Source of the DNA: Deltaproteobacteria bacterium
Lineage (GTDB): Bacteria > Desulfobacterota > Desulfobacteria > Desulfobacterales > QNYZ01
Length of the DNA: 64,000 nucleotides
Direction: 5' to 3'
Assembly (NCBI GenBank): GCA_003973265.1
Contig: QNYZ01000038.1
Location: 18,742-82,741, forward strand
In this document: positions 52,198-62,345 of the stretch, piece by piece
Layout: each line of letters opens with the position of its first letter
Numbering within the stretch: the first letter of the stretch is position 1
Notes under the pieces: generated by a model
What the model saw: the letters and a program-made list of their open reading frames with translations, nothing else
Databases searched by the model: none
Told to the model about the DNA's origin: nothing
Made by a program: the position numbers and the translations under genes

Positions 52198-53358
52198 ATG
52201 CAAAAAAAAATCAGCATCGCCATTCTGGCCATCGCCACGGTATTTCTACTTGCTTTCAGTGGCCCGGTCGGCGCCGATACGGTTAAAATCGGCGTCATCG
52301 AGAATCTGACGGGGTCAATGGCCTCTCTGGACCAGCCGTCGCTCAACGGTGTTAAACTGGCTTTGAAAGAAATCAACGATGCCGGTGGCGTACTGGGGAA
52401 AAAAGTAGAAATCATCGTCAGAGACGGAAAATCCGACCCGGCTACTCTGGCCACGGTGGTCGAAGAGATTCTGGGCAAAGGGGTCAGCGCCCTTACCGGC
52501 CTGTCCGATACCACCATGGTACTGGCTGCGGCGCCGGCTGCCCAGCGGATGGGCGTCTCCTTTGTTTCGTCCGGTGCCACCTCCCCTTCGTTGCCCGATG
52601 AAGTGGGTGACTGCCTGTTCCTTGAACCGTTTGGTGACAATGTTCAGGCCGCAGCCGCAGCCGAATACGCCTACAATGATCTGGGCGCCAAATCTGTCTG
52701 GGTCCTCTACGACAAGGCCATGGACTATACCTATCTGCTGCAGCGTTATTTCTGTGATCGTTTCGGCGGATTAGGCGGGGCCATTATCTCCAAGGCCACC
52801 TACCAGACCGGTGATACGGACTTCAGAGCCCAGATCACCAGTCTTAAATCCAAAAAAACACTTCCCGACATTCTCTTTATCTCATCCGGTCCGGATGAAA
52901 TCGGCACCATCGTAAAGCAGGTACGAGATATGGGAATTAAAATACCCATCGTTGGGGGGGATGGTTATGATACGCCACTGCTGGCCAAAGTGGCCGGGCC
53001 GGCCGCTGCCACGGATATTTATTTCACCACGCATGTGGCATTAGATTCCAAGGGAACTAAAGCCTTTGTGGAAAATTACAATAAAATGTTTGGCCATCCA
53101 CCTGAAAACGGATTCGCGGCACTGGGGTATGACGCTTTTAAGCTGATCGTAAATGCTGTCAAAAATGCGAACAGCGCCGACCCCAAAGCGGTAAAAACCG
53201 CACTGGCGGCCACACAGGGATTCAAAGGGGTGACCGGAACAATTAACTATCCCAAGGGAATCCGGGTTCCGCAAAAATCCGTTACCATCATTAAAGTAGA
53301 TGGCGGAAAATTTATTTTTGAAAAAGAAGTCATGCCGTCTGAAATTCCGGCACCTTAA
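52198..53358 (+). CDS. Periplasmic amino-acid/amide-binding protein (LivK-like)
   Basis: 386 residues. Signal peptide (MQKKISIAILAIATVFLLAF..., cleavage near VGADTV) and type I binding-protein fold: GVIENLTGSMASLDQPSLNG, EINDAGGVLGKKVEIIVRDG and the hinge region PDILFISSGPDEIGTIVKQV. Ligand-binding serine/threonine stretches (SSGATSPS) agree with HAAT proteins. A very strong AAAAAAGGAGGAAAAC site suggests high expression. A strong terminator closes the operon. Confidence 0.93.
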   Translation: MQKKISIAILAIATVFLLAFSGPVGADTVKIGVIENLTGSMASLDQPSLNGVKLALKEINDAGGVLGKKVEIIVRDGKSDPATLATVVEEILGKGVSALTGLSDTTMVLAAAPAAQRMGVSFVSSGATSPSLPDEVGDCLFLEPFGDNVQAAAAAEYAYNDLGAKSVWVLYDKAMDYTYLLQRYFCDRFGGLGGAIISKATYQTGDTDFRAQITSLKSKKTLPDILFISSGPDEIGTIVKQVRDMGIKIPIVGGDGYDTPLLAKVAGPAAATDIYFTTHVALDSKGTKAFVENYNKMFGHPPENGFAALGYDAFKLIVNAVKNANSADPKAVKTALAATQGFKGVTGTINYPKGIRVPQKSVTIIKVDGGKFIFEKEVMPSEIPAP

Positions 53359-53382
53359 CTATCATAAATACACACCTATCCC

Positions 53383-53436
53383 ATACAGGCGCCGGTTGCC
53401 TGCCCATCGGCAAACAGCCGGCGCCTGTATCTTTTA
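53383..53436 (+). terminator. Strong terminator of the liv operon
   Basis: ATACAGGCGCCGG (53383-53395) pairs with CCGGCGCCTGTAT (53418-53430), with an inner TTGCC/GGCAA stem, followed by CTTTT. It separates the importer from the creatininase-family gene. Confidence 0.85.
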
Positions 53437-53455
53437 ACTTTGCGAGGTCTGTAAA

Positions 53456-54205
53456 ATGAAAAAGATTAAACTCGAAGAATTCACCCAGCGCTCCTTTCAG
53501 GAAGCCGGCTTTGATAAGGCAATTCTTGCTTTCGGTTCTACCGAATGCCATGGATATCACCTTCCCTATGGTTGTGACACCTTTGTTTCCTACGACCTGG
53601 CCCTGGAAGTGGCCGACCGCCTGGATAAAACCGTTGTCGTTCCACCTATGTGGTACGGTATGAGCCTGCATTACCGGCATAAACCGATGTGTATCAGTTT
53701 GACAAATGATACCCTTGCCCAGGTCTACCGCGAGGTGATGGAATCGTTGATTCACTGGGACATTAAAAAAATCCTGGTGATCAATGGCCATGATGGTAAT
53801 ATTCCGCCGATTGAAACCGCCGCCCGGGACATTAAGCTCAAATATCCGGATATCGGTCTGGCCGTCCTCGATGCATGGTGGGTCACCGCCGGTAATCTGC
53901 TGCCGGCCGACACCTTTGAAGTCTGGGATGGTCTGGGTCATGGTGGCGAGGGGGAAACCTCCATTGCACTGGCCATGTTTCCGGACTTGTGTGACATGGA
54001 TTGGGCGCGTGGCATGATTCCCGACATGGACCCGAATATCAAACTGATCTGGAACTTCGAAGAACTGACCGACTACGGCGCAACCGGCGCCCCCGAAAAA
54101 GCCACAGCTGAAAAGGGCCAGAAAATGAAATCCGTTCTCATTGACTATCTAGTTGATTTTGTCAGGCGCATGGATAAACAGGGCTGGAAATATACCACCC
54201 GGTAA
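53456..54205 (+). CDS. Creatininase-family metal-dependent amidohydrolase
   Basis: 249 residues of the creatininase/ArfB/MftE fold. Metal-ligand motifs are visible: AFGSTECHGYHLPYGCDTF (Glu, His, Asp), VINGHDGN and GHGGEGETSIA. Members open cyclic amides (creatinine), deformylate riboflavin precursors or trim mycofactocin; the sequence does not choose. It lies 20 bases beyond the liv terminator on the same strand, so it may share an imported amide substrate with the Liv system, or have its own promoter. Confidence 0.85.
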   Translation: MKKIKLEEFTQRSFQEAGFDKAILAFGSTECHGYHLPYGCDTFVSYDLALEVADRLDKTVVVPPMWYGMSLHYRHKPMCISLTNDTLAQVYREVMESLIHWDIKKILVINGHDGNIPPIETAARDIKLKYPDIGLAVLDAWWVTAGNLLPADTFEVWDGLGHGGEGETSIALAMFPDLCDMDWARGMIPDMDPNIKLIWNFEELTDYGATGAPEKATAEKGQKMKSVLIDYLVDFVRRMDKQGWKYTTR

Positions 54206-54349
54206 TTTTTTCGAAACAGGCTTTTTATTTCCCCACAGGTATCACAATGTATTGTAAGGTTTTTTTGAAGCCACCGACTTAAGCCATACTAGCCGGAACA
54301 CAATTATCGTTAACCAGTAATATTGCAATATGAATGAAAGGTAAACAGA

Positions 54350-54535
54350 ATGAAGGCAAATGTCGGTGGAGCGGATCGAGTCATTCGCGGTATTGCAGGC
54401 CTCGTTTTGATCGGTGCCGGGTTATATTTTAAAAGCTGGTGGGGAATCATCGGCGCAGTCCCTCTTTTTACAGCCATCGTCGGCTGGTGCCCCGCGTATC
54501 TCCCTTTTGGCGTGTCCAGTTGCCGTGTGAAATAA
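54350..54535 (+). CDS. DUF2892/YgaP-type small membrane protein
   Basis: 61 residues with two membrane helices and the DUF2892 layout: NVGGADRVIRGIAGLVLIG at the start and WCPAYLPFGVSSC near the end, as in the membrane tail of the rhodanese YgaP. A GAAAGG site lies before the ATG. The two C-terminal cysteines are family features. The 282 bases that follow hold nothing that I can assign. Confidence 0.83.
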   Translation: MKANVGGADRVIRGIAGLVLIGAGLYFKSWWGIIGAVPLFTAIVGWCPAYLPFGVSSCRVK

Positions 54536-54817
54536 TTTAGATTCGATGCCGCGCATGACAGCAGATAGAGCGTAAGGATCGAACAGGTCCGGCAGGCAGG
54601 TTACTCAAACTGAACTGGGCGATTGTCAGCTCACTCCGGACCAATCTATTGAGCGCTGAGGATCTCAAAGAGACTCGACATATCCAACAGGCATGCACCC
54701 GGGGGCACTTCTTTCGGGCGCCTGGCGCTTTTTGAAATCCTTGTCATCTGAATATCCTGGCGCATAGTTTCCTAAAAAATTGCGCTTTAGATCAAACGGA
54801 TAATTAAGGCGGGGAAA

Positions 54818-56287
54818 ATGGCAAATTATGATTACGATATCGGCGTTATTGGCGGCGGTGCCGCCGGATTGACCGTTACTTCAGGAGCGGCCCAACTGGG
54901 CGCCAAAACACTGCTGGTGGAAAAAGAACCCGTTCTGGGTGGCGACTGCCTGCATTATGGATGTGTTCCCTCCAAAACACTGATCAAAAGCGCCCATGTG
55001 TATCACATGATGAAGAACGGTGAAAAATATGGACTGCCCGCGATTGATGTGCCGCCGGTTCAGTTTGACCAGGTGGCCGGACGGATCCAGTCGGTTATTG
55101 ATGTGATTCAAAAACATGATTCCGAAGAACGATTTTGCAAGCTGGGGGCCAAGGTCATATTCGGAAGCCCGCGCTTCAGTGATGCGCATGCCATTGACGT
55201 GAACGGGAAAACCATTTCGGCCAAGACATGGGTGATTGCCACCGGCTCCTCCCCGGCAGCCCCCCCCATCGAGGGCCTCGATGGTATCGACTATATTACC
55301 AATAAAGAGATTTTCTCCCTCGACCACCTGCCCGAATCGATGATCATTCTGGGCGCCGGTCCCATCGGCTGTGAGATGGGACAGGCATTTAACCGGCTGG
55401 GAACCCATGTCCGGATCGTGGATCGTTCCGACCAGATTCTGGGAAAAGAAGATAAAGACATGGCCGACATGGTCCAGGACGCCATGCAGAGTGAAGGGGT
55501 TGATTTTAATCTGCAAGTCAGCGTTGAAAAGTTTTCCACCCTGGATAATGGCGAAAAACAGGTCTTTTTGACAGACAAAGACGGCAAGGCGGTTTCGATC
55601 AAAGCTGAGACTATCCTGGTTGCCATGGGGCGACATACGAATACCGATGGGCTGAACCTGGCCGCCATTGGCGTTGATTTTGATGGACGGGGAATCAGGG
55701 TAGACAATCGGCTGCGCACGACCCAGAAGCATATCTATGCGGCCGGCGATGTGGGCGGCGGGTTTCAATTTACCCATGCCGCCGGGTATGAGGGCGGCAT
55801 TGTCATCAGTAACGCTGTTTTCCGGCTGCCCCGAAAAGCAGATTATACCTTCCTCCCCTGGTGCACGTTTACCGACCCGGCCCTGGGCAGTATCGGCATG
55901 AACGAAGGGATGGCCAAAGCGGCCGGGATTAAATATCAGGTCTGGACGGAACATTTTAAAGATAACGATCGCAGCCTGGCTGAAGGAGAAGAACGCGGTC
56001 AAATAAAAATGCTCCTGGATGAAAAGGAAAGGCCGATCGGCGTTCAGATTCTGGGGCCGGGCGCCGGAGATCTGATCGGGGAATGGGTGGCTGTTTTAAA
56101 TGGCAAGGTCAAACTGTCAACCCTTGCTGCGGCCATTCATCCCTATCCGACGATTGGTGAGATCAATAAAAAGGTGGCAGGGACCTATTTTTCCCCCAAG
56201 ATTTTTTCTGATCGAATAAAAAAAGGACTGAAATTTTTCTTTCAGTTAAAAGGAAGGGCCTGTGGCCCGGACGAATGTGAGATGTAA
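54818..56287 (+). CDS. Pyridine-nucleotide disulfide oxidoreductase, mercuric-reductase-like
   Basis: 489 residues. FAD motif GVIGGGAAGLTVTSGAAQLG and the redox disulfide GGDCLHYGCVPSKTLI (C-x4-C); NAD motif MIILGAGPIGCEMGQAF and the FAD-binding IYAAGDVGGGFQFTHAAGYE follow. The dimerisation domain contains HPYPTIGEIN, with the His-x-Tyr-Pro-Thr form typical of MerA-like rather than lipoamide dehydrogenases. A C-terminal extension ends in CGPDECEM with two cysteines. Such genes often sit next to the ArsS/AhpD-like pair found immediately downstream, suggesting a shared thiol/selenol redox pathway. Confidence 0.88.
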   Translation: MANYDYDIGVIGGGAAGLTVTSGAAQLGAKTLLVEKEPVLGGDCLHYGCVPSKTLIKSAHVYHMMKNGEKYGLPAIDVPPVQFDQVAGRIQSVIDVIQKHDSEERFCKLGAKVIFGSPRFSDAHAIDVNGKTISAKTWVIATGSSPAAPPIEGLDGIDYITNKEIFSLDHLPESMIILGAGPIGCEMGQAFNRLGTHVRIVDRSDQILGKEDKDMADMVQDAMQSEGVDFNLQVSVEKFSTLDNGEKQVFLTDKDGKAVSIKAETILVAMGRHTNTDGLNLAAIGVDFDGRGIRVDNRLRTTQKHIYAAGDVGGGFQFTHAAGYEGGIVISNAVFRLPRKADYTFLPWCTFTDPALGSIGMNEGMAKAAGIKYQVWTEHFKDNDRSLAEGEERGQIKMLLDEKERPIGVQILGPGAGDLIGEWVAVLNGKVKLSTLAAAIHPYPTIGEINKKVAGTYFSPKIFSDRIKKGLKFFFQLKGRACGPDECEM

Positions 56288-56377
56288 ATCAACGACTTCC
56301 GTCTATCAAAAAATACGGGGCAGCCATCTGGATAGCCAGGCGGCTGGTAAACATTTAAAAGAAAGGTATCGTCTTCA

Positions 56378-56710
56378 ATGGAAACATACTATAAGCCTGG
56401 AGATCTGCTTAAGTTTGAAGAAATCGGCAAAGAAGCGCCGGAGATGGCCAAAAAATTTTTCGACTACTACGCGACAGTATTTGCCGAAGGTGATTTAACC
56501 GAAAGAGAAAAATCATTGATAGCGCTGGCCGTGGCCCATGCCATCCAGTGCCCATATTGCATCGATGCCTATACCCAGGCATGTCTCGAAAAAGGATCGA
56601 ATCCGGCTGAAATGACGGAAGCCATCCACGTGGCCACGGCCATCCGGGGAGGGGCATCTCTGGTTCATGGCGTTCAGATGCGCAATGTTTCTGAAAATCT
56701 ATCCATGTGA
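56378..56710 (+). CDS. AhpD-like protein associated with ArsS
   Basis: 110 residues of the carboxymuconolactone-decarboxylase/AhpD family with a complete CPYC redox pair (AVAHAIQCPYCIDAYTQACL). This matches the arsenosugar-biosynthesis-associated peroxidase-like family that is encoded beside ArsS. Contrast with the CxxU version at 38710-39108. The ArsS gene starts 16 bases downstream, so they are co-transcribed. Confidence 0.88.
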   Translation: METYYKPGDLLKFEEIGKEAPEMAKKFFDYYATVFAEGDLTEREKSLIALAVAHAIQCPYCIDAYTQACLEKGSNPAEMTEAIHVATAIRGGASLVHGVQMRNVSENLSM

Positions 56711-56726
56711 ATGATTCGAGGATTTC

Positions 56727-57755
56727 ATGGCACAAGTATCACGATTGTCACGCGCTAAATCGACACCATCCGATCGGCTCGATACGGGATCCTTTTCCAG
56801 AGCGGCGCCTTTCAGCCTGGCACTGACCCGGCACAATCTCAAACTGGAACGGGACAAAACAACGACCCTGCAGGTGAATACCGGTTTACTGTGCAACCAG
56901 GCCTGCCGGCACTGCCATTTAAGCGCCGGTCCCAATCGCATGGAGATCATGCGCCCTGATACCATCGACGCGGTGGTGGATTATGCCGCCGCCGTCCGGT
57001 TTGATACCATCGATATTACCGGGGGCGCTCCGGAGCTGAATCCGCACATTACCGACCTCATTGAACGAATGGCACCCCTGTCTTCCACCCTGATGTTCCG
57101 GTCCAACCTGTCGGCCTTAAACGACGGGAATCATGATACGCTCATGACGTTGTTAACCGGTCACCGGGCCGTCATCGTGGCCTCTTTTCCCGCAATCAAT
57201 GCCGCCCAGACGGATTCTCAGCGGGGAAACGGTATTTTTGATGTCAGTATCGACGCGTTGCAAAAGTTGAATGCGCTCGGGTATGGCCGGGAAGGGTCCG
57301 GCCTCGAATTGAACCTGGTGTCCAATCCGACCGGTGCCTTTCTACCCTCTTCCCAGGAGCAGACGGAAAAGAGATTTCGCCAGGTATTAAAAGATAAATG
57401 GGATATCGATTTCAGCAATTTGTTCAGCTTCGCCAATGTACCGCTGGGTAGATTCCGGCAGTGGCTGCGCCAATCGAATAATCTGGACATGTACCTGGAA
57501 AAACTGGCCGGCCACTTTAACCCCTGTTCGGTTGCCGGCGTGATGTGCCGGTCGCTGGTATCCGTTTCCTGGGATGGATACCTGTTTGACTGTGATTTTA
57601 ATTTAGCGGCGGGGATCTATATGGGGGGGCGTAAAATCCACGTTTCCAAGATGGAAGGCCCGCCCCGGGAAGGCACGCCCATTGCCACCGCGGACCATTG
57701 CTACACCTGCACTGCCGGCTCGGGATTCACCTGAGGCGGATCGATTGATACCTGA
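56727..57755 (+). CDS. arsS: ArsS-type radical SAM selenoprotein
   Basis: 342 residues when TGA at 57732-57734 is read as Sec336. The radical SAM cluster motif is CNQACRHCHLSAGPNRMEIM (CxxxCxxC), followed by the ArsS-specific C-terminal domain with CDFNLAAG and CYTCTAGSGF. In ArsS and related seleno-radical-SAM proteins this last motif is followed by C/U-G-G; here TGA is followed by GGSIDT and a second TGA. A perfect six-pair hairpin begins 16 bases after the first TGA and overlaps the true stop. ArsS builds arsenosugars from arsenite-derived precursors. Ordinary annotation would drop the last seven residues. Confidence 0.9.
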
Positions 57756-57764
57756 GTTTCAGGT
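57750..57764 (+). promoter_or_regulatory. SECIS-like hairpin of arsS
   Basis: ACCTGA-GTT-TCAGGT, six perfect pairs with a GUU loop, starting 16 bases after the Sec codon and including the gene's real stop codon. Confidence 0.72.
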
Positions 57765-57804
57765 TGAAGATCAGTATTCACAAGGGTATCGGGCGGCGTC
57801 CTTT

Positions 57805-58020
57805 ATGAAAACATTCTTATACCTTAGTGCTGTTTTTGTGCTGCTCGTGGCCTGTCAGCCGGCATAAAAATCCCCTGACCTGGGCGGCCTGTACAACAAC
57901 CTCGTCCAGGACGAAAACCCGTACCGCAACCCGGTCATTCTGATTCCCGGCCTGCTGGGTTCAAAATTGATAGACCGGAAGTCACAGGTGATGGCCTGGG
58001 GTAACTTCGGCTTTGCGCCC
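57805..58020 (+). pseudogene. Truncated lipoprotein lecithin:cholesterol-acyltransferase-like gene
   Basis: ATG 57805 opens a lipoprotein signal (FLYLSAVFVLLVACQPA, lipobox LVAC), interrupted by TAA at 57865. The frame then continues with NLVQDENPYRNPVILIPGLL and GSKLIDRKSQVMAWGNFGFA, which is the oxyanion-loop region of LCAT-like acyltransferases/lipases. Homology stops at about 58020, where the convergent ybaK gene begins. Both a nonsense codon and a 3' truncation mark it as dead. TAA excludes selenocysteine. Confidence 0.75.
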
Positions 58021-58061
58021 TGCATATCGAAAAGCGGGCTCTTAAAAAAAATCTGGGCTGC

Positions 58062-58523
58062 TCACCTTGAAACGGCCGCCACCTCGCAGTCAAGGGCCCT
58101 GATAATATCCTGCGGGGCCATCTTCAGCATAGTGCCACGTTGCCCGGCATTGATCATAATTTCTTGATATTTTAGAATTAATTCATCCATGACGGCCGGT
58201 AGTTTCCGCCGGGTGCCAAACGGGCTGATACCGCCGACGTGATACCCGGTCAGGCGTTCCGCCAACGCCACATCGGCCATGGCGGCCCGCTTGACGGAAA
58301 AAACCCGGGCCAGTTTTTTAAGGTCCAGCTGACGGTTTCCCGGTACCAGGGCCAGGCAATGGTTTTTATTTTCAATGTCAACCACCAGGGTTTTAACGGT
58401 CTGTTCAAGGGGAAAAGCCGTGGCGCGGGCAGCAAATTCCGCACCTTTTTCCCGGTGATCGTATTTGATCACCTCAAAAAGAGTGTTTATGTTTCTAAGA
58501 TAAGCGATGGCGCGTGTGGTCAT
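58062..58523 (-). CDS. ybaK: YbaK/EbsC-family Cys-tRNA(Pro) deacylase
   Basis: 153 residues from ATG 58523 (MTTRAIAYLRN), the usual YbaK start; the longer frame to 58580 adds a non-conserved leader. Conserved features are the KTLVVDIENKNHCLALVPGN strand region, the substrate lysine in KTL, and YHVGGISPFGTRRKLPAVMD. YbaK removes cysteine mischarged to tRNA(Pro). Convergent with the dead lipase gene and divergent from the rhodanese gene. Confidence 0.93.
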   Translation of the reverse strand: MTTRAIAYLRNINTLFEVIKYDHREKGAEFAARATAFPLEQTVKTLVVDIENKNHCLALVPGNRQLDLKKLARVFSVKRAAMADVALAERLTGYHVGGISPFGTRRKLPAVMDELILKYQEIMINAGQRGTMLKMAPQDIIRALDCEVAAVSR

Positions 58524-58612
58524 GGGTGTCTTCCCTGGTTGACGATGAGCGATTGTATAAAAAAATAAAAACGATTTCAACTTCAGCAGATATAAAACGG
58601 AGGTAAATTGTC

Positions 58613-59563
58613 ATGCAATCCCAAACCGGATTAAAAACAGGTATCCGAGCCAGGCGGTTTTCAATCGGTTTGGCCTTTTTCATGGCACTTCTGACCATTG
58701 GCCCGTCGGCCCAGGCGGCTGATCCGCTCGTCGATACCGACTGGATCACCCTTCATCTGAATGACAACGGCATTCGGATTCTCGATTTGCAATCGGTATC
58801 GAGCTACCGGGCGGGACACATACCCGGTGCGGTTCATACCCGCTATGCCGACTGGCGCACGACCGATTCAAAGGGAACCCCCGGGATGCTCCCGCCCAAA
58901 GAATATCTGGAAAGGCTTATCGGCGGCCTCGGTATTGATAACCAGACGTATGTCGTTCTGGTGCCACCGGGTTATCATGTCGGCGACGTGGCCATGGCCA
59001 CCCGTGTCTACTGGACATTTAAAGTACTGGGCCACGACAAGATCTCCATCTTGAACGGCGGTATGGCGGATTATATCCATTCACCCCTGGCCCGGCTTGA
59101 CCGCAACACGCCCATGCCCGAAAGGAAAAGCTTTACAGCCCGCATTAACCGCGAAGATACACCGGATTCCGGGGATATTCTAAAGCTCGGTAAAAATAAG
59201 ACGGTCCTGGTAGACAGCCGCAGCCCGGGTGAATATGACGGTAAAATCGGCAGCAACGCAAACCAGCGGACTGGAACGATCCCGGGCGCCATCAACCTGC
59301 CGTATGATAACCTGGTAAAAAGCGGTACGGGAAAGTTTTTGGATCGCACCCGGCTGGAATTAATTTTTAAGGAAAAGAAGATTCCCGCGACCGAAGAGCA
59401 GGTGTATTTCTGCCACACCGGGCATCGTGCGTCTCTGAGCTGGTTTGTATCCCATGAACTGCTGGGGAATCAACAGGCAAAAATGTACGACGGCTCCATG
59501 GCCGAGTGGGCCAGAAACCCCGAACTGCCCATGGTAACGGGCACGTCAACCGGCCGGCAATAA
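58613..59563 (+). CDS. Periplasmic thiosulfate sulfurtransferase (rhodanese)
   Basis: 316 residues. Signal peptide (hydrophobic core FSIGLAFFMALLTIGPS, cleavage near AQAADP) and two rhodanese domains: an inactive N-terminal one (about 40-165; RVYWTFKVLGHDKISILNGG) and a C-terminal one with the catalytic loop CHTGHRAS. ILDLQSVSSYRAGHIPGAVH and VLVDSRSPGEYDG are the domain starts. It moves sulfane sulfur in the periplasm. An ACGGAGG site precedes the ATG. Confidence 0.92.
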   Translation: MQSQTGLKTGIRARRFSIGLAFFMALLTIGPSAQAADPLVDTDWITLHLNDNGIRILDLQSVSSYRAGHIPGAVHTRYADWRTTDSKGTPGMLPPKEYLERLIGGLGIDNQTYVVLVPPGYHVGDVAMATRVYWTFKVLGHDKISILNGGMADYIHSPLARLDRNTPMPERKSFTARINREDTPDSGDILKLGKNKTVLVDSRSPGEYDGKIGSNANQRTGTIPGAINLPYDNLVKSGTGKFLDRTRLELIFKEKKIPATEEQVYFCHTGHRASLSWFVSHELLGNQQAKMYDGSMAEWARNPELPMVTGTSTGRQ

Positions 59564-59636
59564 ATACGATACGAAAACATCGGTGACGAAGCCGGTCTTC
59601 CTGGCGCGTGGCCGGCGATGAAAAGGAAATATCCAG

Positions 59637-61934
59637 ATGACTGCCATTCGACTGCTCGTTTTTCTCAGTCTGTATTTAACTTTACCCGTCCAGGGACTAC
59701 ACGCAAAGGAGAGTCTGATGCCACATTCGCCCGCCCTGAAACTAAAGCTGCAAAAGGCCCTTGAAAAAAAAGGCGCGGATTATCAGCCCCGTACCCGGCA
59801 TCTTTTACCCGATGGACGCCCCAAATATATCAACCGCCTGATCCTGGAAGGGTCGCCCTATCTTCTGCAACACGCCCACAACCCGGTAGACTGGTATTCC
59901 TGGAGCGATGAGGCCTTTGAAACGGCCCGGAGACTGGGACGTCCCGTATTGCTCAGTGTGGGATACTCCACCTGTCACTGGTGTCACGTCATGGAGGAGG
60001 AATCATTTGAAGATGAGGAGATCGCCCGATTTCTCAACGAAAATTATATCGCCATCAAAGTCGACCGCGAGGAACGCCCCGATATCGACGCGATTTACAT
60101 GGCCGCCGTACAGGCCATTGCGGGCAGCGGCGGCTGGCCCATGACCGTATGGCTCACACCGGATCGCAGGCCTTTTTACGGCGGCACCTATTTCCCGGCC
60201 CGGGACGGAGACCGGGGGGCGCCCGTGGGATTTCTGACCGTGCTGAAAAAAATCGGTGCCATGTATCATGACCAGCCGGATAAAATTCAGGAAGCCGGGC
60301 AGACCCTGACCCAGGCCATTCAACAGCAGCTCCGGCCGGCGACCGGAGACCGGTTGCCCGGTTTCGACCTCATTGAACAGGTGATGGAGGATTATAAGGC
60401 TTACCACGATCCGGTCTATGGCGGCATGAGTGGAAAACCGAAATTTCCCAGCAGCCTGCCGGTCCGGCTGCTGCTGCGATATTATCGCCGAACCGGGGAT
60501 CAAAAGATTCTCGACATTGCCCGGCTGACTTTGGAAAAAATGGCCGGCGGCGGGATTTACGACCATGTCGGCGGCGGTTTTCACCGCTATGCCACCGACA
60601 AAAAATGGCTGGTTCCCCATTTTGAAAAAATGCTCTACGATAATGCGCTGCTGGTCATGGCCTACCTGGAAGGATACCAGGTGACCGGCGAGAAACATTT
60701 TAAACAGGTGACCGAAGAAATCCTGCAGTATATCCAGCGGGATATGACCGCACCGGGCGGGGCGTTTTATTCGGCTACGGATGCCGACAGCCTGAATCCG
60801 GACGGCCACCGCGAAGAGGGCTATTACTTCACCTGGACACCCGACGAGCTGAAAGCGGCCCTGGGCGTAGATCGTGCCAAAATCGTCAGCGCCTATTATG
60901 GTGTGGGGAAAACGCCCAATTTCGAGGGACGGCATATCCTGCATACGCCCCGGACGCCGGCGGAAGTGGCCAAAACCCTGGACATATCTGAAAATACGCT
61001 GAGGGAGACAATCGAATCCGCCCGGGAAATCCTGTATCAAACCCGAAACCATCGCCCGCTTCCCCTGCGGGACGATAAGATCCTGACCGCCTGGAACGGG
61101 TTGATGATATCCGCCTTTGCCCGGGCCGGGCTGATTCTGGCGAACCCGCAATATACGGATCGCGCTGTGCGGGCAGCCGAATTTATCCTTCACCATCTTT
61201 TCCTGAACAATAAACTCTATCGAAACTACAAAGATGGCCAGGCCCGTCACATCGCCTACCTGAACGACTATGCCTTTTTTACCGCAGCGCTGATCGACCT
61301 TTACGAGGCCACTTTCGATATCCAATGGCTGAAAAAAGCGATCGCGTTCGACACCATTTTACAAACCCATTACGAAGATGCTGAAAACGGGGGTTTTTTT
61401 ATGACAGCCGAGGGTCAGACAGACCTGATCGCCCGGGAAAAGCCCAACTACGACGGCGCCGAGCCGTCCGGCAATTCCGTGGCCCTGCTTAATATTCTCC
61501 GGCTGGGCGAATACACAACCCGGGACAGCTATCGTCTGCGGGCCGAAAAGATGCTGACCACCTTTTTGGGCAGTGCCTCCACCCGTCCGATGGCGTTGTC
61601 TGAAATGCTGATCGCCCTTGATTTTCAGACGGACAAAGCCAGGGAAATCGTTATCGTGACGCCACCTGGGAAACGGGCGCAGGCCGATCCCTATTTAAAG
61701 GCATTCCGAAACACCTTCCTGCCCAATCGCATCCTGACCGTTGCCGCCGAAGGCGAAGACCTTTCATCTCACGCACGCTTGATTCCCGTTGCCGGGAAGA
61801 AAACGGCGCTTATGGGAAAAGCGACCGCCTATGTCTGTGCAAAAGGCACCTGCCAGTTACCGGCCACCGATCCGGAGCTGTTTGCCAGACAGATCCGCCA
61901 GGTCGATAAACAGGTGCCGAAAGCCGCTGAGTAA
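59637..61934 (+). CDS. YyaL/DUF255 thioredoxin-fold and six-hairpin protein
   Basis: 765 residues. A signal-like N-terminus ([20 protein letters not shown]) is unusual, as most YyaL/SPATA20 proteins are cytosolic. Then a DUF255 thioredoxin-like domain (about 70-230) with [20 protein letters not shown] carrying the CHWC pair, and an (alpha/alpha)6-barrel (about 240-640) with [20 protein letters not shown] and [15 protein letters not shown]. The C-terminus has [14 protein letters not shown]. Exact activity is unknown; the periplasmic location and next-door DsbD-like remnant suggest a thiol-redox role. Confidence 0.88.
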   Translation: MTAIRLLVFLSLYLTLPVQGLHAKESLMPHSPALKLKLQKALEKKGADYQPRTRHLLPDGRPKYINRLILEGSPYLLQHAHNPVDWYSWSDEAFETARRLGRPVLLSVGYSTCHWCHVMEEESFEDEEIARFLNENYIAIKVDREERPDIDAIYMAAVQAIAGSGGWPMTVWLTPDRRPFYGGTYFPARDGDRGAPVGFLTVLKKIGAMYHDQPDKIQEAGQTLTQAIQQQLRPATGDRLPGFDLIEQVMEDYKAYHDPVYGGMSGKPKFPSSLPVRLLLRYYRRTGDQKILDIARLTLEKMAGGGIYDHVGGGFHRYATDKKWLVPHFEKMLYDNALLVMAYLEGYQVTGEKHFKQVTEEILQYIQRDMTAPGGAFYSATDADSLNPDGHREEGYYFTWTPDELKAALGVDRAKIVSAYYGVGKTPNFEGRHILHTPRTPAEVAKTLDISENTLRETIESAREILYQTRNHRPLPLRDDKILTAWNGLMISAFARAGLILANPQYTDRAVRAAEFILHHLFLNNKLYRNYKDGQARHIAYLNDYAFFTAALIDLYEATFDIQWLKKAIAFDTILQTHYEDAENGGFFMTAEGQTDLIAREKPNYDGAEPSGNSVALLNILRLGEYTTRDSYRLRAEKMLTTFLGSASTRPMALSEMLIALDFQTDKAREIVIVTPPGKRAQADPYLKAFRNTFLPNRILTVAAEGEDLSSHARLIPVAGKKTALMGKATAYVCAKGTCQLPATDPELFARQIRQVDKQVPKAAE

Positions 61935-62110
61935 TGGCCGAATTGATCGGATACAGCATCTCCGCTTTCCTGGCGGGGATGCTGCTCAATGTGATACCCT
62001 CGGCACTTCAGGCCACCCTGGCCGCAAAACAGCCGGTACTGCTCGAATTTACCGGGATGTTTTCGGCCAAAACCCTTGTTCAGGCCATCGAAGGTCTGTC
62101 TGTTCCATAA
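61934..62110 (+). pseudogene. DsbD/ScsB-like remnant
   Basis: ATG 61934 overlaps the stop of the previous gene (TAATG) and opens a 58-codon frame. ISAFLAGMLLNVIPSALQA resembles the first membrane segment of DsbD-like thiol transporters, where a Cys normally follows NxxP; here it is Ser. It runs straight into AAKQPVLLEFTGMFSAKTL, which looks like the strand and active-site turn of a thioredoxin domain with both cysteines lost. The middle seems deleted. It may be a fossil partner of the DUF255 protein. The assignment is tentative. Confidence 0.45.
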
Positions 62111-62345
62111 GCATTAGAAAGAATGGTGATCCCCTCCTGGAATTGCGCCCCGTTGATACTGTTTTTTGCCCTGTCGGTACCTGCCGGCACCTGTGTATAA
62201 CGGGTTCTATCCGTGCCACCGATCGATTTAAAAAATAATCAGCATACTTGAACCTTTCGCTTAACCATGAAATACTTTGCCCCTCTTTGCAAATGAAACC
62301 GGAGAAATACCTTTACCTTTTCCTCTGTTTAAGAAAGGTTCAACG

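Noticed and set aside
57865..57867. Readthrough of the stop in the lipoprotein gene as selenocysteine
   Set aside because: The codon is TAA, no hairpin is evident, and the downstream part is truncated; a pseudogene explains it.
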